Under the pieces are notes generated by a model. That model was given only the letters and a program-made list of their open reading frames with translations. It made no database searches and was not told where the DNA came from. Of a stretch of DNA of 64,000 nucleotides, positions 25,691-37,808 are shown in pieces. The stretch is from Pilatotrama ljubarskyi. Lineage: Eukaryota; Basidiomycota; Agaricomycetes; Polyporales; Polyporaceae. The DNA lies in contig MU277674.1 in assembly GCA_022385805.1 (NCBI GenBank), positions 249,251 to 313,250 of the forward strand, given 5' to 3'. The stretch's first letter is position 1. Every line of letters begins with the position of its first letter. The position numbers were made by a program, and so were the translations under genes.

Positions 25691-27059
25691 CCAGGAGTAT
25701 CACGTAACAAAAATATGTTAGGTTCCGGTGGTTCCCCTTGCGGACTGCATCCAGTTGTCCTTGCGGACTGCGTCCATTCCTCCCATGACATTGCAACGCG
25801 ACGGCGAAGACAGGCTAGGCACGACTCCTTTGCTTCTCCATCGAAGTAATGCCATAACAAGCAATCCGCTCAGCCTTCAACCCTTGGATGAAGAGCACGC
25901 TCCGCCTTCTGGTGTGCGCCTACTTACTCTGCTAACCTTGGCAGTGGATTGACCTACGATGAACCGACTTCAAGCCGAGTCCTTGTCACGTTCAGTACGT
26001 CTGTGGCACACAGATGACTCGTCTGCTGTCATTATCGAGCCAGGAGAGCAATACGTATTGCCCATGAACACCTACAGTCCCCGGCGTGCCCGCACATGCG
26101 CTACGTTCTATCTGACAGACTGTCCTCCGCGACGCCTGGAATGCTGAGACATTTCTCGATAATCCTTGACCAGCCCCTGCATGCATGCATCGCGCACAAA
26201 AGGAGCAGAAGCTGCTTGAAGCGCTCAGTCGTGAGTAACTTCCACTGAAGATGGAAAACACTTTGCATGGAACTCGCTCTTAGTCGCGCCGGGGGCATTT
26301 GCGCGGGGAAGGTGCAATCATTTCCTTGCTGAGGCATTCCGTTCACGATTCTCTCATCGACTGGCCGTGGTACGGCGGGTGAGGAGGCTTGAAGATCTGT
26401 CAGCGTTATGTTGGCCAGGCGAGCACCTATGGCACTGCTCACAGATATGCGACAATTCTGAGGTATCTGGTAGGAAAGACCACATCCCAGTCCGGCGGGG
26501 AACAGAACGCCTCTGGGCCTGTCACTTTCGTTCTTGGCTTGTGTTGCAGTGTCAGTAGTGATCGCAATGTCTATTCGCCTCTCACTGCAATACATAGGTG
26601 AGAAAGAGGCGCAAAGTTTATGATGATGAGTTGGTACTTCAGCAAGGAGCAATATTGTGGCACGCTAAGAGGCGAGTGCTGCATAGATAAGATCAGATAC
26701 GACAGATGTAAATTGTGGGATCGCAAGATTAGATCTCCGCACTTCCTCCGACTCGTAGTACGGGGTGAGAACCTTGCTAGCTTGACCTCCCCTACTGCAG
26801 TCCTCGCCCTTCTTCTCATTCACATTCTCGTCTGGTACCTCACAGCCAGGGAGTCACCGTTGGATCCAACGCTGAGTAAGGCCTCATCGCATTCGACAGT
26901 GCTTGGTCGAGTTGAAGGCAGACTCAGCCACGATGTGAGATCCAGGACTGCCTTTTTCTGACAAATTAGGTAAGCGCGTTTTCTGCTATCCCAAGCTTAG
27001 CGGTCGCAATGTTCCTATTGTACCATAACTCTCCCTCTCACTCTCATCACCCCTCCGCG
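25691..27059. other. Intergenic region, no firm gene
   Basis: Divergent promoters for the dehydrogenase (minus) and the Clr2-like gene (plus) lie at its ends. In the middle a 183-codon minus frame (26101-26652) ends in a leucine-rich helical segment (ERFKQLLLLLCAMHACRGW), but it has no family match and no clear splice partners, so I do not call it. Confidence 0.4.
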
Positions 27060-27880
27060 ATGGACTGCATCATCAGGACGCCTCGTTATGAGGCTGTCGC
27101 GCCCACGAACAAGACCATATTCATCGTCCTGCCCACCACCGACAGCACATCTGATGCTGACCCGGGCCGTGTCCCGGCAAACACGGTCCCTACGCGCGAC
27201 GAGCAAGGGCTGGTCAATTACTATGAGCAGGCGGATCAGGCGATGGAGCGTTTGTGGAGGGAGAAGCTGGGGAGGTATCTGTATGACCACGTAGTGAAGG
27301 AGGACATGGCCCGGCAAGGGATTAGACGTGCGTATACTCCTGCCCCTTTATCATCCCGTGTATGCAGATCTGAATGCTTCTCTCCTTTTCAGCACGACCG
27401 AACCCGGACAAGGTCTACCTGGCAAACTTCCCTGCAAACTACACGCTATGGGTGCACAAGAAGGGCCACCCACACGATCCTCGCAAGGACCACTACCTCT
27501 ACGGTAAGATACTTTCCCGGGCGAGGATTCCAAGGTCGATGTTCAAACAAGCGTTTCCGACTCCAGGCTCGCGCTATGTTGCCCAGTTCCGATCACCGAT
27601 GGAGTTCTGCCTGCATCTGAAGTGGCTGCTCGACGGCCACCCCATGAAACCGAACGGGAAGCCGGACTGTCGGTGCTGCTACTGCGACGGTACGGTCACG
27701 CAGGGCCAGATATCGTCCTCGCTCGGCACCTACCGTCCTCACCGTCGCGACAAAGATGGGAAAGACAAGGACAGGGATCGAGACGGGAAGCCCCCGAAGC
27801 CCAAGACGCGACAAGCGGCGCCGTCGACCGAGATTCGATTCAAGGACTACACGAAGTTGAATCCCGCTTCCGCTGCCTGA
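27060..27880 (+). CDS. Clr2 N-terminal-domain protein (cryptic loci regulator 2-like)
   Basis: Three exons (27060-27327, 27393-27503, 27567-27880) give 230 residues. An in-frame upstream ATG at 27009 would add 17. The core YLANFPANYTLWVHKKG, DPRKDHYLYG, FRSPMEFCLHLKWLL and a cysteine cluster DCRCCYC match the Clr2 transcription-silencing N-domain. In S. pombe, Clr2 is part of SHREC, the Snf2/HDAC complex that silences heterochromatin. After the Cys cluster only a Lys/Asp-rich low-complexity stretch and 25 residues remain; the C-terminal half of S. pombe Clr2 is missing. Related short basidiomycete proteins may bind DNA or chromatin, but a silencing role here is inference. The domain call is fairly sure. 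Confidence 0.8.
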
Positions 27881-28302
27881 TGCAAGGTTGACTCGATATA
27901 ATCTCGCCTCGCTGACTACTATTGCTCCATCCTACGCTCTGGCTGTTATATTTTGCTTTCTCTGAACCGCAACCTCTACATTTGTCTGTAGGAGTAGCTC
28001 TCTGTACCACGTGTGTTAGTTTACGTTCCTCTACACTCCCCGTGTCCCGGGTTAATAGGTCTCATATGTATGTCTCTGGGCTTTTCGTGCTCTCAATTAT
28101 TGGGTTTCGCTTGGTATATGTGCTCGAGGCGCGACGCAACGCGATCAGTAGCCACCGACGCGACGCGTCATGATGAGACGCGCTGGCCGTGACTCGCGAC
28201 CTACGCGTCGTGAGCGGCTCGCCCGTCTTTGCCTCCGCCCACCACCACCCCTTTCGACGACACAAACGTCTAGACCTAGACACACGGCCCGCGCCGACGG
28301 CG
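27881..28302. other. Intergenic region between two plus-strand genes
   Basis: The first 200 bases are T-rich, likely 3' untranslated sequence of the Clr2-like gene. The CG-rich segment 28120-28300 precedes the next ATG and is its probable promoter or leader. Nothing else is seen. Confidence 0.45.
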
Positions 28303-30311
28303 ATGGCGGTGACGAAGGAGACTACCACCCACAGCGGGGAGAAGGACCTGACTATTCACTTGCGCGGGTTGGTCGAGACAGGCTTTGAAGAAAACCAGTA
28401 CGAGGCTGCCATCTCCACGCTCGATGAGATTCGTTCGAGCAAGTCCAAACCGTTTCCGTGAGTAGTCATTGCCGCTTTCATGATATAGACAAAAGTGCTT
28501 CAAATGTCTTCTCGCGTCCTTTGATTCAGAGCTGCTCATTTTGAGGCGCTAGTGAGTATGAGACGCCAGAAGTAGGCTTCGGCCAGAGTGATGGTTGTGT
28601 ATGCATTCATTTGCAGCCGGCATGCGTTAGCTGAATGCATTGCTGGAATTGGCTGCATCCAGGCGTCTGAGGCCTGAGGAGGGTATCATCATAATCTTGA
28701 TATAGTCATGGAGTACTTCACTTGCGCGCGTAGCATACCGCTGACATCGCCCATAGACCGCATATACGGCAGCTGATATACATTGCGCTGTATCCGCCGC
28801 CCTCGATCGACGATGAGCTAGAGGAAGAGGCTTTGAAGCTAGAACCTGGCAGTCCGAGCAAGATCCTCTCCCGGAGGCAGAAAAGCTCCGTGGCACCTTC
28901 ACCGAAAGCAAGTGCCGCCGCATACGATGTGCTGATGAAATACGCACGGACGAACACTCCAGCGTCGCTCGCCTGCGCGCTGCCAAGTTACCCAGAGGAT
29001 CCGCACGTTTTTCCGGTCAACGGTTCCCACGTCGAGGACTCGTATATAGCCCATGAGGCGCTGCGTATCGAAAGAGCACGGTGCTGTTGGGAGATTCTCA
29101 AGGAAGGTTTCGTGCGACGCGATGGCGATGCGACCATTTCCAGCCCAAGGAAACCGCGAGCACGGCGTGCGACCAGAAGTCATGATGTCGGCGATGACGG
29201 TTGGGGTGGCGAAGAAAGCGAGCCACCTGCGCCCGTCAGCGAACACGCATGGGGGGTTCTAGGGTGGATGCTGACGCTGTTTGAGCGCGATGAAGCGGGT
29301 GTGGAGCAAAGCGGGCAAGGTGAGCACCTAGACTGCAGCAGACCCTGACAGCCCTCCTGTAGCAACGTGCTGATCGTTACCAACAGTACGCTATTCGCCT
29401 CTGCTTCTCGCTCAGATACCGCCGTCACGCGCCGAGAGAGCTGCGCGTTGGGACGTCGACATCCCCCTTGACGTCGCATTCTACGCCCTGCAGCAGGAAA
29501 GTGAAGCGAGGCGGTCCCTGGGCGTCCGGCTCTTAGCTCTGGTACGTCCCTCCCCTTGTCCGGGCGGCGTCAAGAATCGCGCTTTGTATCTATATGCAGG
29601 AACTGATACCCAATCCTATGTTCACTCCCGCAGCTGATCAACCTGGGATCAACGACGTTGCTCGACTTTCCCATGTTCCTGAACGCTGTCTCCACTCGCG
29701 TCTCCAGCATGGCCTCCCAGGCGCTTGAGTACATACTCTCTGCGCTCCCGATCACGCGCGCGACAGCGCAGTTCAAGGTACACTTGTGCAAGCACACGTT
29801 GGGGGGTAGCTCCACCTCTGTGAAAGGGCGGCCGAAGCCCCAGGCGCGTGCGAGGGCGCTGCCGAGGAGACGTGTACGTGCAGATGCAACTGAGGCCTCC
29901 GTGGACGCAGATGCGACGTTGTCTTCCCAGGGTCCCTCGGCGACAGCACGGGATGCCTCGGCGACAAGTGGCGTGGCGTCGGTCGCGCGCAAGTATCCCG
30001 CCATAGCAGCATCCGACGTGCTGGACCTCTTAGCAGCTCCGAATACATCGGACCCCGGCTCCGCTATGCAGCTCCTTTTTCTGAAGAGCGAGCTGGTTGT
30101 CAGCTACGGGCTCTTGCAACAGCAAGTCGACGACAGCGACAGGGACCCAAGATGGTTAGAAGCGCTGCGGGATGGCAGCCTCCTGAGGGCTGTGGAGGAA
30201 GCTTTCGATTCCGAGGATGTTAAGAACGCGACGGTCGCAGAGGGGCGGCATTATGTCCTCAGGCGTAGGGACGCCTTGCTTGCGGTCATGTCTGTATGGC
30301 AGATGCAGTAA
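28303..30311 (+). CDS. Conserved-looking helical protein of unknown function
   Basis: Six exons (28303-28457, 28530-28551, 28631-28671, 28757-29319, 29387-29541, 29634-30311) join with matching phases to 537 residues. Exon 2 is 22 nt. The intron after exon 3 starts with GC rather than GT, the only way I found to keep the frame (SRRLRPHIRQLIYIAL). The product is mostly predicted helix: it begins LRGLVETGFEENQYEAAIST and DEIRSSKSKPFPAAHFEALL, then leucine-rich blocks that could form an alpha-solenoid (FYALQQESEARRSLGVRLLA). A basic, Ser-rich linker (GRPKPQARARALPRRRVR) lies at about residue 370. No signal peptide, membrane helix or catalytic motif is visible. I do not recognise the family. Confidence 0.72.
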
Positions 30312-30996
30312 TACGTATTCATTTCTTGCTTCTGAAAATCTCAGCTGTGCCATTCCGATGTGTACGGATTTGTAGGACGCCTTGCTGAGGTGAGTCTATG
30401 CCTCACGTAGTATTCGAAGCGTACCAGGAAACCATGAAGAGCATCAAGCGGCTGACAATCTCGTGATAGATTGTGCGAGACGTCATTCTAGCCGCCCTTC
30501 ACCGCGAGTCTGCAAATTCCGAAGACAAACGCACCCGCATCCCCTGCCACAAGGCTACGTGGGTTTGATGCGACCTCTGTCCGACGCCGTGATTGTTCGG
30601 TCCGCCTGCGCATCCTGTCGACCTACCTGCCCAAGCGGTGTGTACGAGTTTGATATCGCGATTGTCACTTAGGCTTTGCGTAGTTCCTGAATATCCTTTC
30701 ACTTCACACCCGCTGCGTCGCAAGGGGGAGCGTTTTTGTCCCCGACTCGCAGCGGGTGCCTGCTACGGCGCTCCGATGCGCGTGATGGGTCGACACTACG
30801 GACATGCTCCAGCGCGCATGTTTCATCGGACGGGCCGTAAGCTGGCACTGCGCAGTGCGCGCATCTCATCTGTTTCTGCAGTCTGTTATGTCAGTGTGAA
30901 ACACTCACGGCATATAATCTGTTACCCAAGTGCACCATGCTATGGAACGATGCAGGTGGGTATGACAGTACATGTGCGATGGGAGCGGACGTCAGA
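30312..30996. other. Convergent intergenic region, nothing recognised
   Basis: Nearly 700 bases between two 3' ends. A near-complementary pair (about 30706-30721 and 30744-30758, GCTGCGTCG...CGCAGCGGG) could form a hairpin. It is weak and no family of elements is recognised. Confidence 0.4.
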
Positions 30997-31998
30997 CTAC
31001 TGCATGCTCCGCTGTTGGTCCAGGAGGACCCTCCCGGCGACACTGAGCCCCCCGACGTCTGGGCGAGCTGTCTGGTACATCTCCAGAGGGATGTAACCGA
31101 TGTAGTGCTCGTCCCCAAAGCCCCCAACGAAATACACGGTCTGCGAGTGGCGACAGCGACCCCATTTTGTTAGTCTCGCCGTTAGCTCGCGGATCGCAAC
31201 GGATCTGACGTACGTGGGGATCGAACCGTGCCCAGTATGCCTGTATCATAGCAGAGTTTGCGGTCAGCGGCGCCGCGTCACGACCAGCGGAGTCGTATGA
31301 CTGACCACATGAGGCTCCCTCGGTCCCGGGAGCCACCAGCGCGCATCGGGATGGTGTGCAATGTAGCATGCCTGGATGTTGGCGAGGTCCGGCGTGTCGC
31401 TCAGGACCGAGAAGACGGTGACGTTCCCTATCAGGGACACTCGCGGCCGGCTCGCGGCGGGGCGGTCGCTCCAGATAGAGATCGACGCAGCATGCGCGGG
31501 AGAATGGAGGACGTTCTGGCTGTGGCGCGAGATGGGCAGGAAGAGCAGCGTCAGGGAGCCGTTCGCGTGGCAGCTGTGGGGGCCAAGCGTCGAACGTCCA
31601 GAAGTCAGCCAAGGGCGCAAAGCTGTGCCTTCTTCCGCGAAGGGACGTGCCTGGCGTAGTATTCTTGCAGCGCGAACGGTTCTCCTTCAGGGGCAGGCGG
31701 ATGTAACGGTTCAGGATGCCGCGATCAGGAGTGTGTCCGCCGTCGTACCTGCAAGTGTGGCATGATCTCTGGGGTACACGGTGGCCATCGTGCCTATGGA
31801 TGAGCTGTTGACCAGTCGCCTCGCAATTATCGCTGATATGCCGCGTTATCGACAGCTTCAGATGATGCCACACTCGCAATCTAGCGGAGATGACCAACCT
31901 GCGTCCTCAACTGTCTCATCAGCCCGTACGCGCAGCGCGAAGACAGTACCGCACAACAGCACCAGCAGGTATCTCAGAATTTGAGGGCACAGTGACAT
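30997..31998 (-). CDS. Secreted CREG-like FMN-binding split-barrel protein
   Basis: Assembled from about six exons: ATG at 31998, TAG at 30997-30999. Exon 1 encodes a signal peptide (MSLCPQILRYLLVLLCGTVF). It splices to AIIARRLVNSSSIGTMATVY, then GEPFALQEYYAS, then CHANGSLTLLFLPISRHSQN and WSDRPAASRPRVSLIGNVTV, then AYWARFDPH, and finally TVYFVGGFGDEHYIGYIPLE. These segments follow the pyridoxamine-5'-phosphate-oxidase-like fold of CREG proteins (A-R-x-LV ... G-x-M/L-AT, conserved PIS ... R ... G-N-V, and F-G-D ... YIP). CREG proteins are secreted or lysosomal glycoproteins. Several lack bound FMN, so enzyme activity is not implied. N-glycosylation sites NSS and NGS are visible. One intron (31574-31650) is GC-AG. 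Long overlapping frames of other phases in this region are artefacts. Confidence 0.8.
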
Positions 31999-32307
31999 GC
32001 TGTGATGTTGCAGCAACTGCCAGGAGAGTAACTCTGAGCGAGGACCAGTGGCTAGCTGCGGAAGGAGAAGCAACTGCGAGTGTCTCGGACGGAAGCCCGC
32101 GGCCAGCTTGGCCAAGCCGACCGGCACAACGGACCGCGATCAGGCCCGTACTATGTTCCCGAGAAGGAAGGTCTAAACGCTCAGAAGGAACCGCTCGCAG
32201 GGCCGCTGTGGTCGTGCGACACGGCAGCGAATGTCCCGGTTCAATCTAGACCCTCCGACAAGAGGTTGTTCACAGCGGAGAGGTACAACGTCCGATAATG
32301 CCTACGG
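31999..32307. other. Short intergenic region
   Basis: Three hundred bases between the ligase stop and the CREG-like start on the same strand. It must contain the CREG-like promoter. No other feature. Confidence 0.4.
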
Positions 32308-35300
32308 TCACGACTCCTCGTCGGAGACCTCTTCATCCTCCACTGGCCCATCGTCCAGATCGACGTCCACGAGCTCTCCTTCATCTGCACCTGTCTGGTC
32401 TTTGCCGGCTGACTGCTGATCGCGATACATCTTCGCGAGGAACTCTGGGGTACTAGCGTCCTCGATCCCCTTGTCTTCGCGGACCGATATGAACCGGGGA
32501 AAGCGAAGGCTGAGTCCTCTGGTCTGCGACACAAGTCCCAGAGCCGCTACGGAAACGGGACTGATAGTGATGCTAATTGACACATGGGTCAGAGAGATAG
32601 ACGCAAATAGACAGCGTATAAGCGGACGTACTCAGCGCCTCGTATCTCCCAGACTTCTTGCGGCTTGAAGTACACCTCCGGTCTAAGGCCTGCCACAGTA
32701 TATTAGTCAGGTCGTCCCTACTCTAGACCACCGCGCCGATCGCACCTCCTGTATCGCACTCAGGTTGCCACAGCGGTTGCGAGGAACAAGTGTCCGAATT
32801 TTCGGGGTACCGTTCTCGCAAGCTCTGTAGTCACCTCCTCAGCGCTGAGGAAGCATGGACCACCACGCCTTCTCGCACCTTGTAGAATGCGTCCGTAAAA
32901 CCTGGTTATGACCTCTTAATCACCCCACGCCGTGCCATTATGCCATAACAGATCAGCCGACAAAACCACTCACCCGACATGCACTTGCACACTGCCACTA
33001 GCTTCTGCGCCTCAGGATCCCAGACGGCCAGCAGAATCGGGCTCCACCACTGAGCCTTCCGCCCGTTGCCATGCCATGCGCCGATGGGAACGAGATCAAG
33101 GCTGTCACCGAGCCCTACGACATAATCCTTTTTGAGCTTCAGCCACGCGGACGTCCGTTTATCTGGAACGTGTCAGAAATCAGCCTTCTCGGAGCTGCGC
33201 GGCATAGACGTCGGCCACGGACCTGGCTCGTATGTGGCAGGCAGCGGCTTTCTCCGCGGTCGGTCTTTGTTCTGGGTAGGTTCTTCCAGGATCTCTCCGC
33301 TATCGAGAAGCTGGGGACGCGGCGATCAGCGGTGAACATACTGTATTGAAATCGTCCACATGCAAGGCGGTCCTAACCTTGACCATCAAGCCTTCGCTCG
33401 CACTGTTGACCGCGGCCTGCCAGAACTCCTCGATGGCTTCTCTCCCGTCTTCGCTCTCCACGCTTCTGACATGGTCGAACCGCGCCGCGCCCTTTTGCGG
33501 CGGTGTATATGGAGGGAATCGTGTCCGGAGAAGCGATCTGCGCTCCCTGAGTGGCCGTTCTATCAGGACCTGTCGACACCCACGGTGGTCCGTCATTCAG
33601 CGGACCATGAGTCGCTGCGCGAGGCGCCTTAATACCCACCTGACCGTCAAGGAACATTAGGTCGAATGCATAGATACAGACAGAAACCTTGACGTCGTCG
33701 AGCTTCACGTCTTTGCGGGCGCGGTTGGACAATTCCTGGAAAGTCTTGAGCTCTCCGGTGCCTGGGTCTATGGCAACGACTTCGGAGTCGATGATGAACG
33801 ACTGCGTCTGCGGAGCGGACTGTAGCATATCTTTCACCAATGACACGACGTCTGGGTACTGTATATGGCAGACGCACGTCAGCGCACGATCACGGGAGAC
33901 ACAGCATCCACGTACCTTGTCAGTCATGTCTTCCAAATGACGCGAGAATATCTTCACAAGGGGTTTGAAGTTCTGGCCCCTTGATGCATGGATTTGGGCG
34001 CGCTGACCGTCATACTTGAACTCGGCCGTGAACGGCAGAAGCCCGAGGAGATCGTAAATCTCGTCTAGGGAGCGCGTTGGAGACCCTAGTGTCGGAAGCA
34101 GAGGTACGCCTGTACGATCAAACACTGGCAGTAAGACCCTATTCGTCTCCGAGGGCCCATGGGCTTGGCTCACCAATGGTGAGGGGTAGCCGCTCGGCGA
34201 GACCCTCTAAACCACCTTGCAAAAGCGCCTCCACGATATGATCGTAGTTAGGATGCTGAACGTAAACCCGCTTTATCAGACCCTCTGCCCGCACATAAAT
34301 TGCATCCAATGCGTCCCGGGCTTCGTCGGGGGCTTTCTTCTTGCTAGTAGGAGGTCTAACCGCAGCGAGTGTCTTGGGGTCGATGTAGAAGGGCGAGTCT
34401 TGTGTTATCGCCGCAGAAACAGCGGAGGGAGGGGTGAGCACCATCGCCCGGGCCAGAGCTGCCAAAGAGGTCCGGACAGCGCCGACGCGGAGATTCTGAC
34501 ATAGGGTGCGGACAAGAAAACGCGTTTCTTCACCTTTGGCAGCGACTAGCAGCTTTTCGACGACCGCTTGCTTCGTCTTCGCGGCGCCCGAACCCTTTGC
34601 GCCGGCGATTTTCATCAAAGCGGCATACACGCCGGCAATAAGGAGGGGAGGATGCGGAATAAGTGTTCGGACATTGGATTTGGCTTCGAACGCCACATCG
34701 CCTACAACATATAGACTTCTTGTTCAGCGAGACACCGGCGGTGCTGGTGAGAGCTTACCAGGGTCGCCCGTTGCGTTGTACAGGCGCTTAAGCGCGGCAG
34801 AAGACAGCCCGGATACGTGCTGGATAGCTTTAGAGATTATGGACGGCCCTAGGCCCAATTCTATAGGGGAATAAGGCGGCGAAAGCGTGTTCGATACAAG
34901 GTATAGTGCCGGGAGCAATGAGGGAGGATGCTGTCGGCAGATCGTACGGAGGGCGTTGGTCAGGGTGTCTAACTTAGCGATCCGCGAGCGAGTCCCAGAG
35001 AGCGTGGCAAGAGTATGAGCGAGGAATGAGTACGGCACTGGCGCGTCGGAAGGCCATGCCGAGCAGTCCAGGTCGTAGCTGGGTGGGTCGACATCGAGTG
35101 GTTTGTAAGTCGGAGCCTTCGACGAGCCAGCGTTGCCAATAGTGCGCTTCGAGAACGGTGTACTAGACGGTTCGACCGAGCGCGTCGGAGGCGGGGACGC
35201 AGGTGTCATAGCGGCAGGCGACGGGGTTCGACGGGCGGAAGGGCCAGGATCGTTGTTCAATTCGCGCTCGTCAAACAGGTCTACGTCTATCACCCCAGGA

Positions 35301-35647
35301 TGTGCATCCTGAACAAGAGCGACGGGCGAGCGGTTGCCAGTGCCGCTCCGAGCCTCGAGCTTACGCAGGGCGGCCAAGTCGAGCCCGTCTTCCGCTGCCA
35401 CAGCCCAAGCAAATTCTTCATCTGTTAGATGAGACTTCGGCTGTTCTTCCCTTCCCGCTACGCCGATATAGCGTGAAGGAGGGACCTTCGAAGGAGAGCC
35501 GTTGTTGGAACCACCAACTGGCGTTCGACTTCGACTAGCAGAAGCGCCAAAGAATGTATCAAGTCGGGCCTGTCCCGGCGTGATTTTGGCTTTCTTTTTC
35601 TGACGGTTCGGTGATCCCGAAGGTGACACCAGAGTACGTTTGGACAT
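32308..35647 (-). CDS. LIG1: ATP-dependent DNA ligase I (Cdc9/LIG1)
   Basis: About nine exons, ATG at 35647, TGA at 32308-32310. The N-terminus has a basic nuclear signal (RQKKKAK, residues 15-21) and a canonical PCNA-binding PIP box QARLDTFF at residues 26-33. A disordered linker follows, then the DNA-binding domain (LFDERELNNDPG linker, FLAHTLATLSGTRSRIAKLD, LAALARAMVLTPP). The nucleotidyltransferase domain contains the adenylated lysine in EFKYDGQRAQIH, then FIIDSEVVAID, AFDLMFLDG and EGLMVK. The OB domain shows SAWLKLKKDYV, VYFKPQEVWEIRGA and LSLRFPRFISVREDKG, ending in an acidic tail. It seals nicks during Okazaki-fragment maturation and excision repair in the nucleus. A mitochondrial form could arise from alternative starts, which the sequence does not show. 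All ligase motifs I-VI are present. Confidence 0.96.
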
Positions 35648-37808
35648 CGTGTTTCAGTATGGAACCGCGTTGCAGGGAATCGGACAAGAAAGCCGCGCAG
35701 GAGGGCCGAATAATTATCCTAGCAGTCAGCGATGTGCGTGCACTGATTCCCTCTGCGACTTTGGATACCGTTGTTGGCCTCTAGAGCATGAGAGATCAAG
35801 AGAGGCCGGGATAACCGGGGGAGGCCAGATCCGCGATTTGGTGGTCGGGGAGTGGAACAAACCGCGCGCTTGTACGCGGGGTCGGAGTGATGGCGCTGAT
35901 GCCGAAAGCGGAAGTCAGTTGACATTGCCGGGGTCTGACCGCATCCCACTGCGGCCTGCGGAGATGGAACATCGCTCCTTCAGACTGTGAACCTCCTTCG
36001 TTGCTACAGCGCTGGACCCCGCGGGTCGCCGTCGTGCGCGGCTCTGCACACGATGTTGTCGCCCGTCCAGCTCGCGGCTCCGGGAGAGGCCTATCTGGAA
36101 GAGTCTCCGCCCTCGTGGTTCGTCGGTCCCCTAATTATAAGATCACAGGGTATCGTTTATCGGCGTGCCCAATCGGCGATACAATGAGCAGGCTGGAGTC
36201 TTGTGCAAAGTGATCGGACGGTCTGAGTACCTGAGTGATTATCACCTTGAAACAGAATTATTATTATTTCCCCGCGATCGCTGCAACGGTATGTCACCGC
36301 CCTCTGTCATTCCACCATGCCCGTTCGAGGCAGTAACATTACTCTCTGCACCGCAGGCTGTCTTCCATGACGAGACGTGGATCATCACCGCACCCAAGCG
36401 CACTTGCGCACGCAGGTGCCGGTCGGCCGCCTGAGACTCCATCGCCAAAACATACGCGAGCCGGAGCCTGCGCACGGTGAGCGAGCGTGCTGAGTGCCCG
36501 ACGGATGCGATGACTCCAACACCCTCGATATCCCTCGGGGACCCGATAGGGCAGCCAGGCACGACGCAATTAACGCAGGTCGAGGGCCGATTCGACGTCG
36601 CTAAGTCCACAATATATGTATTACTCTGCCGCCGTGTAGCCGTCATCAGTGAACTGAGGGCGTATTGGATGGTACCTCGTAGAGGGCGCAGTGAAGGCGC
36701 CAACGCGACGCCACGCGGGGAGTGGTGGCGGCAGCGACACAAAGGTCAAGCCATCGTGCCGTAATACAAGCGCGTACGAGGCGCGTATATCACGGACCCC
36801 GAGGCGTGACCGACACAACGCCGCCCTACATTAAATGATGTCAACTGTGCGGGTATGAATAACGCAGGCGAGCTGTCGCGACGAGTGTGCGCTCTAACGA
36901 ACCCTCCGGCGTATCACATCATGATGAGGGCCTTCCGGGCATCCGGACTGTCGTCCAGAGATTACATTTCAAGCTAAGTCGACTAGAGCGCCAACGGGCC
37001 GTGCCATGGCGCCTGGTGAATCTTATATGGGTCGTGAACATCTCAGCCATATCACGATGTGCTCACCCTGGCTTACGAACGCGATCAGGGGGGCAAGGCA
37101 GGAGCTGTCAGGAAGACGGCTGCGGAGGGGAGCGCCGTAAATCTCGGCGCGTCTGCATCACTTCGCGAAGGGAAGGCTGGAGTTGAGTAGACACGATGCT
37201 ATGAGACGGACGTCGCTGTGCGGGTGCAGTCCCTCTGCTGGCGGAGCACGAGGGCTGGCGAGGATGATGTCGCCGGACCGCGCACGCAAAACGCTCGGAA
37301 TGTTGTGCGGGAGCGAAGGGTTTCGGCCCTCCGGGTCATAGTGATCGCGCGTTCCTGGCAGACTGCTGCCAAAGATGATCGGGAGCACCAACCACCTATA
37401 TAGGTTAGATTGAAGGTATTTGCGCGGCGGGCTGCAGGCATTTTCTTTTCCTGCGCCTGTTCGCCGTAAGCCCAAGCTCATGGGCAATAACCCAGAATCA
37501 GCGGTAGAGCCTAACTGTATATAGGCCAGTACCGCGATGGCCCGGCATCATCATTCATCGTATGACAGATCAGTGTTATTGCACTTTACTCGTTTTGCGT
37601 CGCCAGATTTTGTCAGTTTCTCGTCGTAATAACCGCTCTTGCCATGTCCTCGAGCTCCGGAACCCATCGTCTTTGTGGCAGTGAGATTGTGCCTGAGTAT
37701 TCGCGCCCTCTTGTGGGGTGAGCGCCCTCCGACACTACATATGAATGGCGATCATGCTCCTATCCTCGCACTCTGCATCGCTCATCGCTTGCTTCTCTGG
37801 TTCCTTCG
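35648..37808. promoter_or_regulatory. Long divergent intergenic region
   Basis: Between the ligase ATG (minus) and a C2H2 factor ATG (plus), 2.16 kb. Promoters of both genes must lie here. The frames inside (largest about 166 codons, 36242-36742 minus) overlap one another on both strands and carry no motif. Long upstream regions are usual for developmental regulators in agaricomycetes. Confidence 0.45.

Noticed and set aside
30992..31897. 301-codon minus frame
   Set aside because: It runs through introns of the CREG-like gene in a different phase; the joined exons carry the conserved residues.
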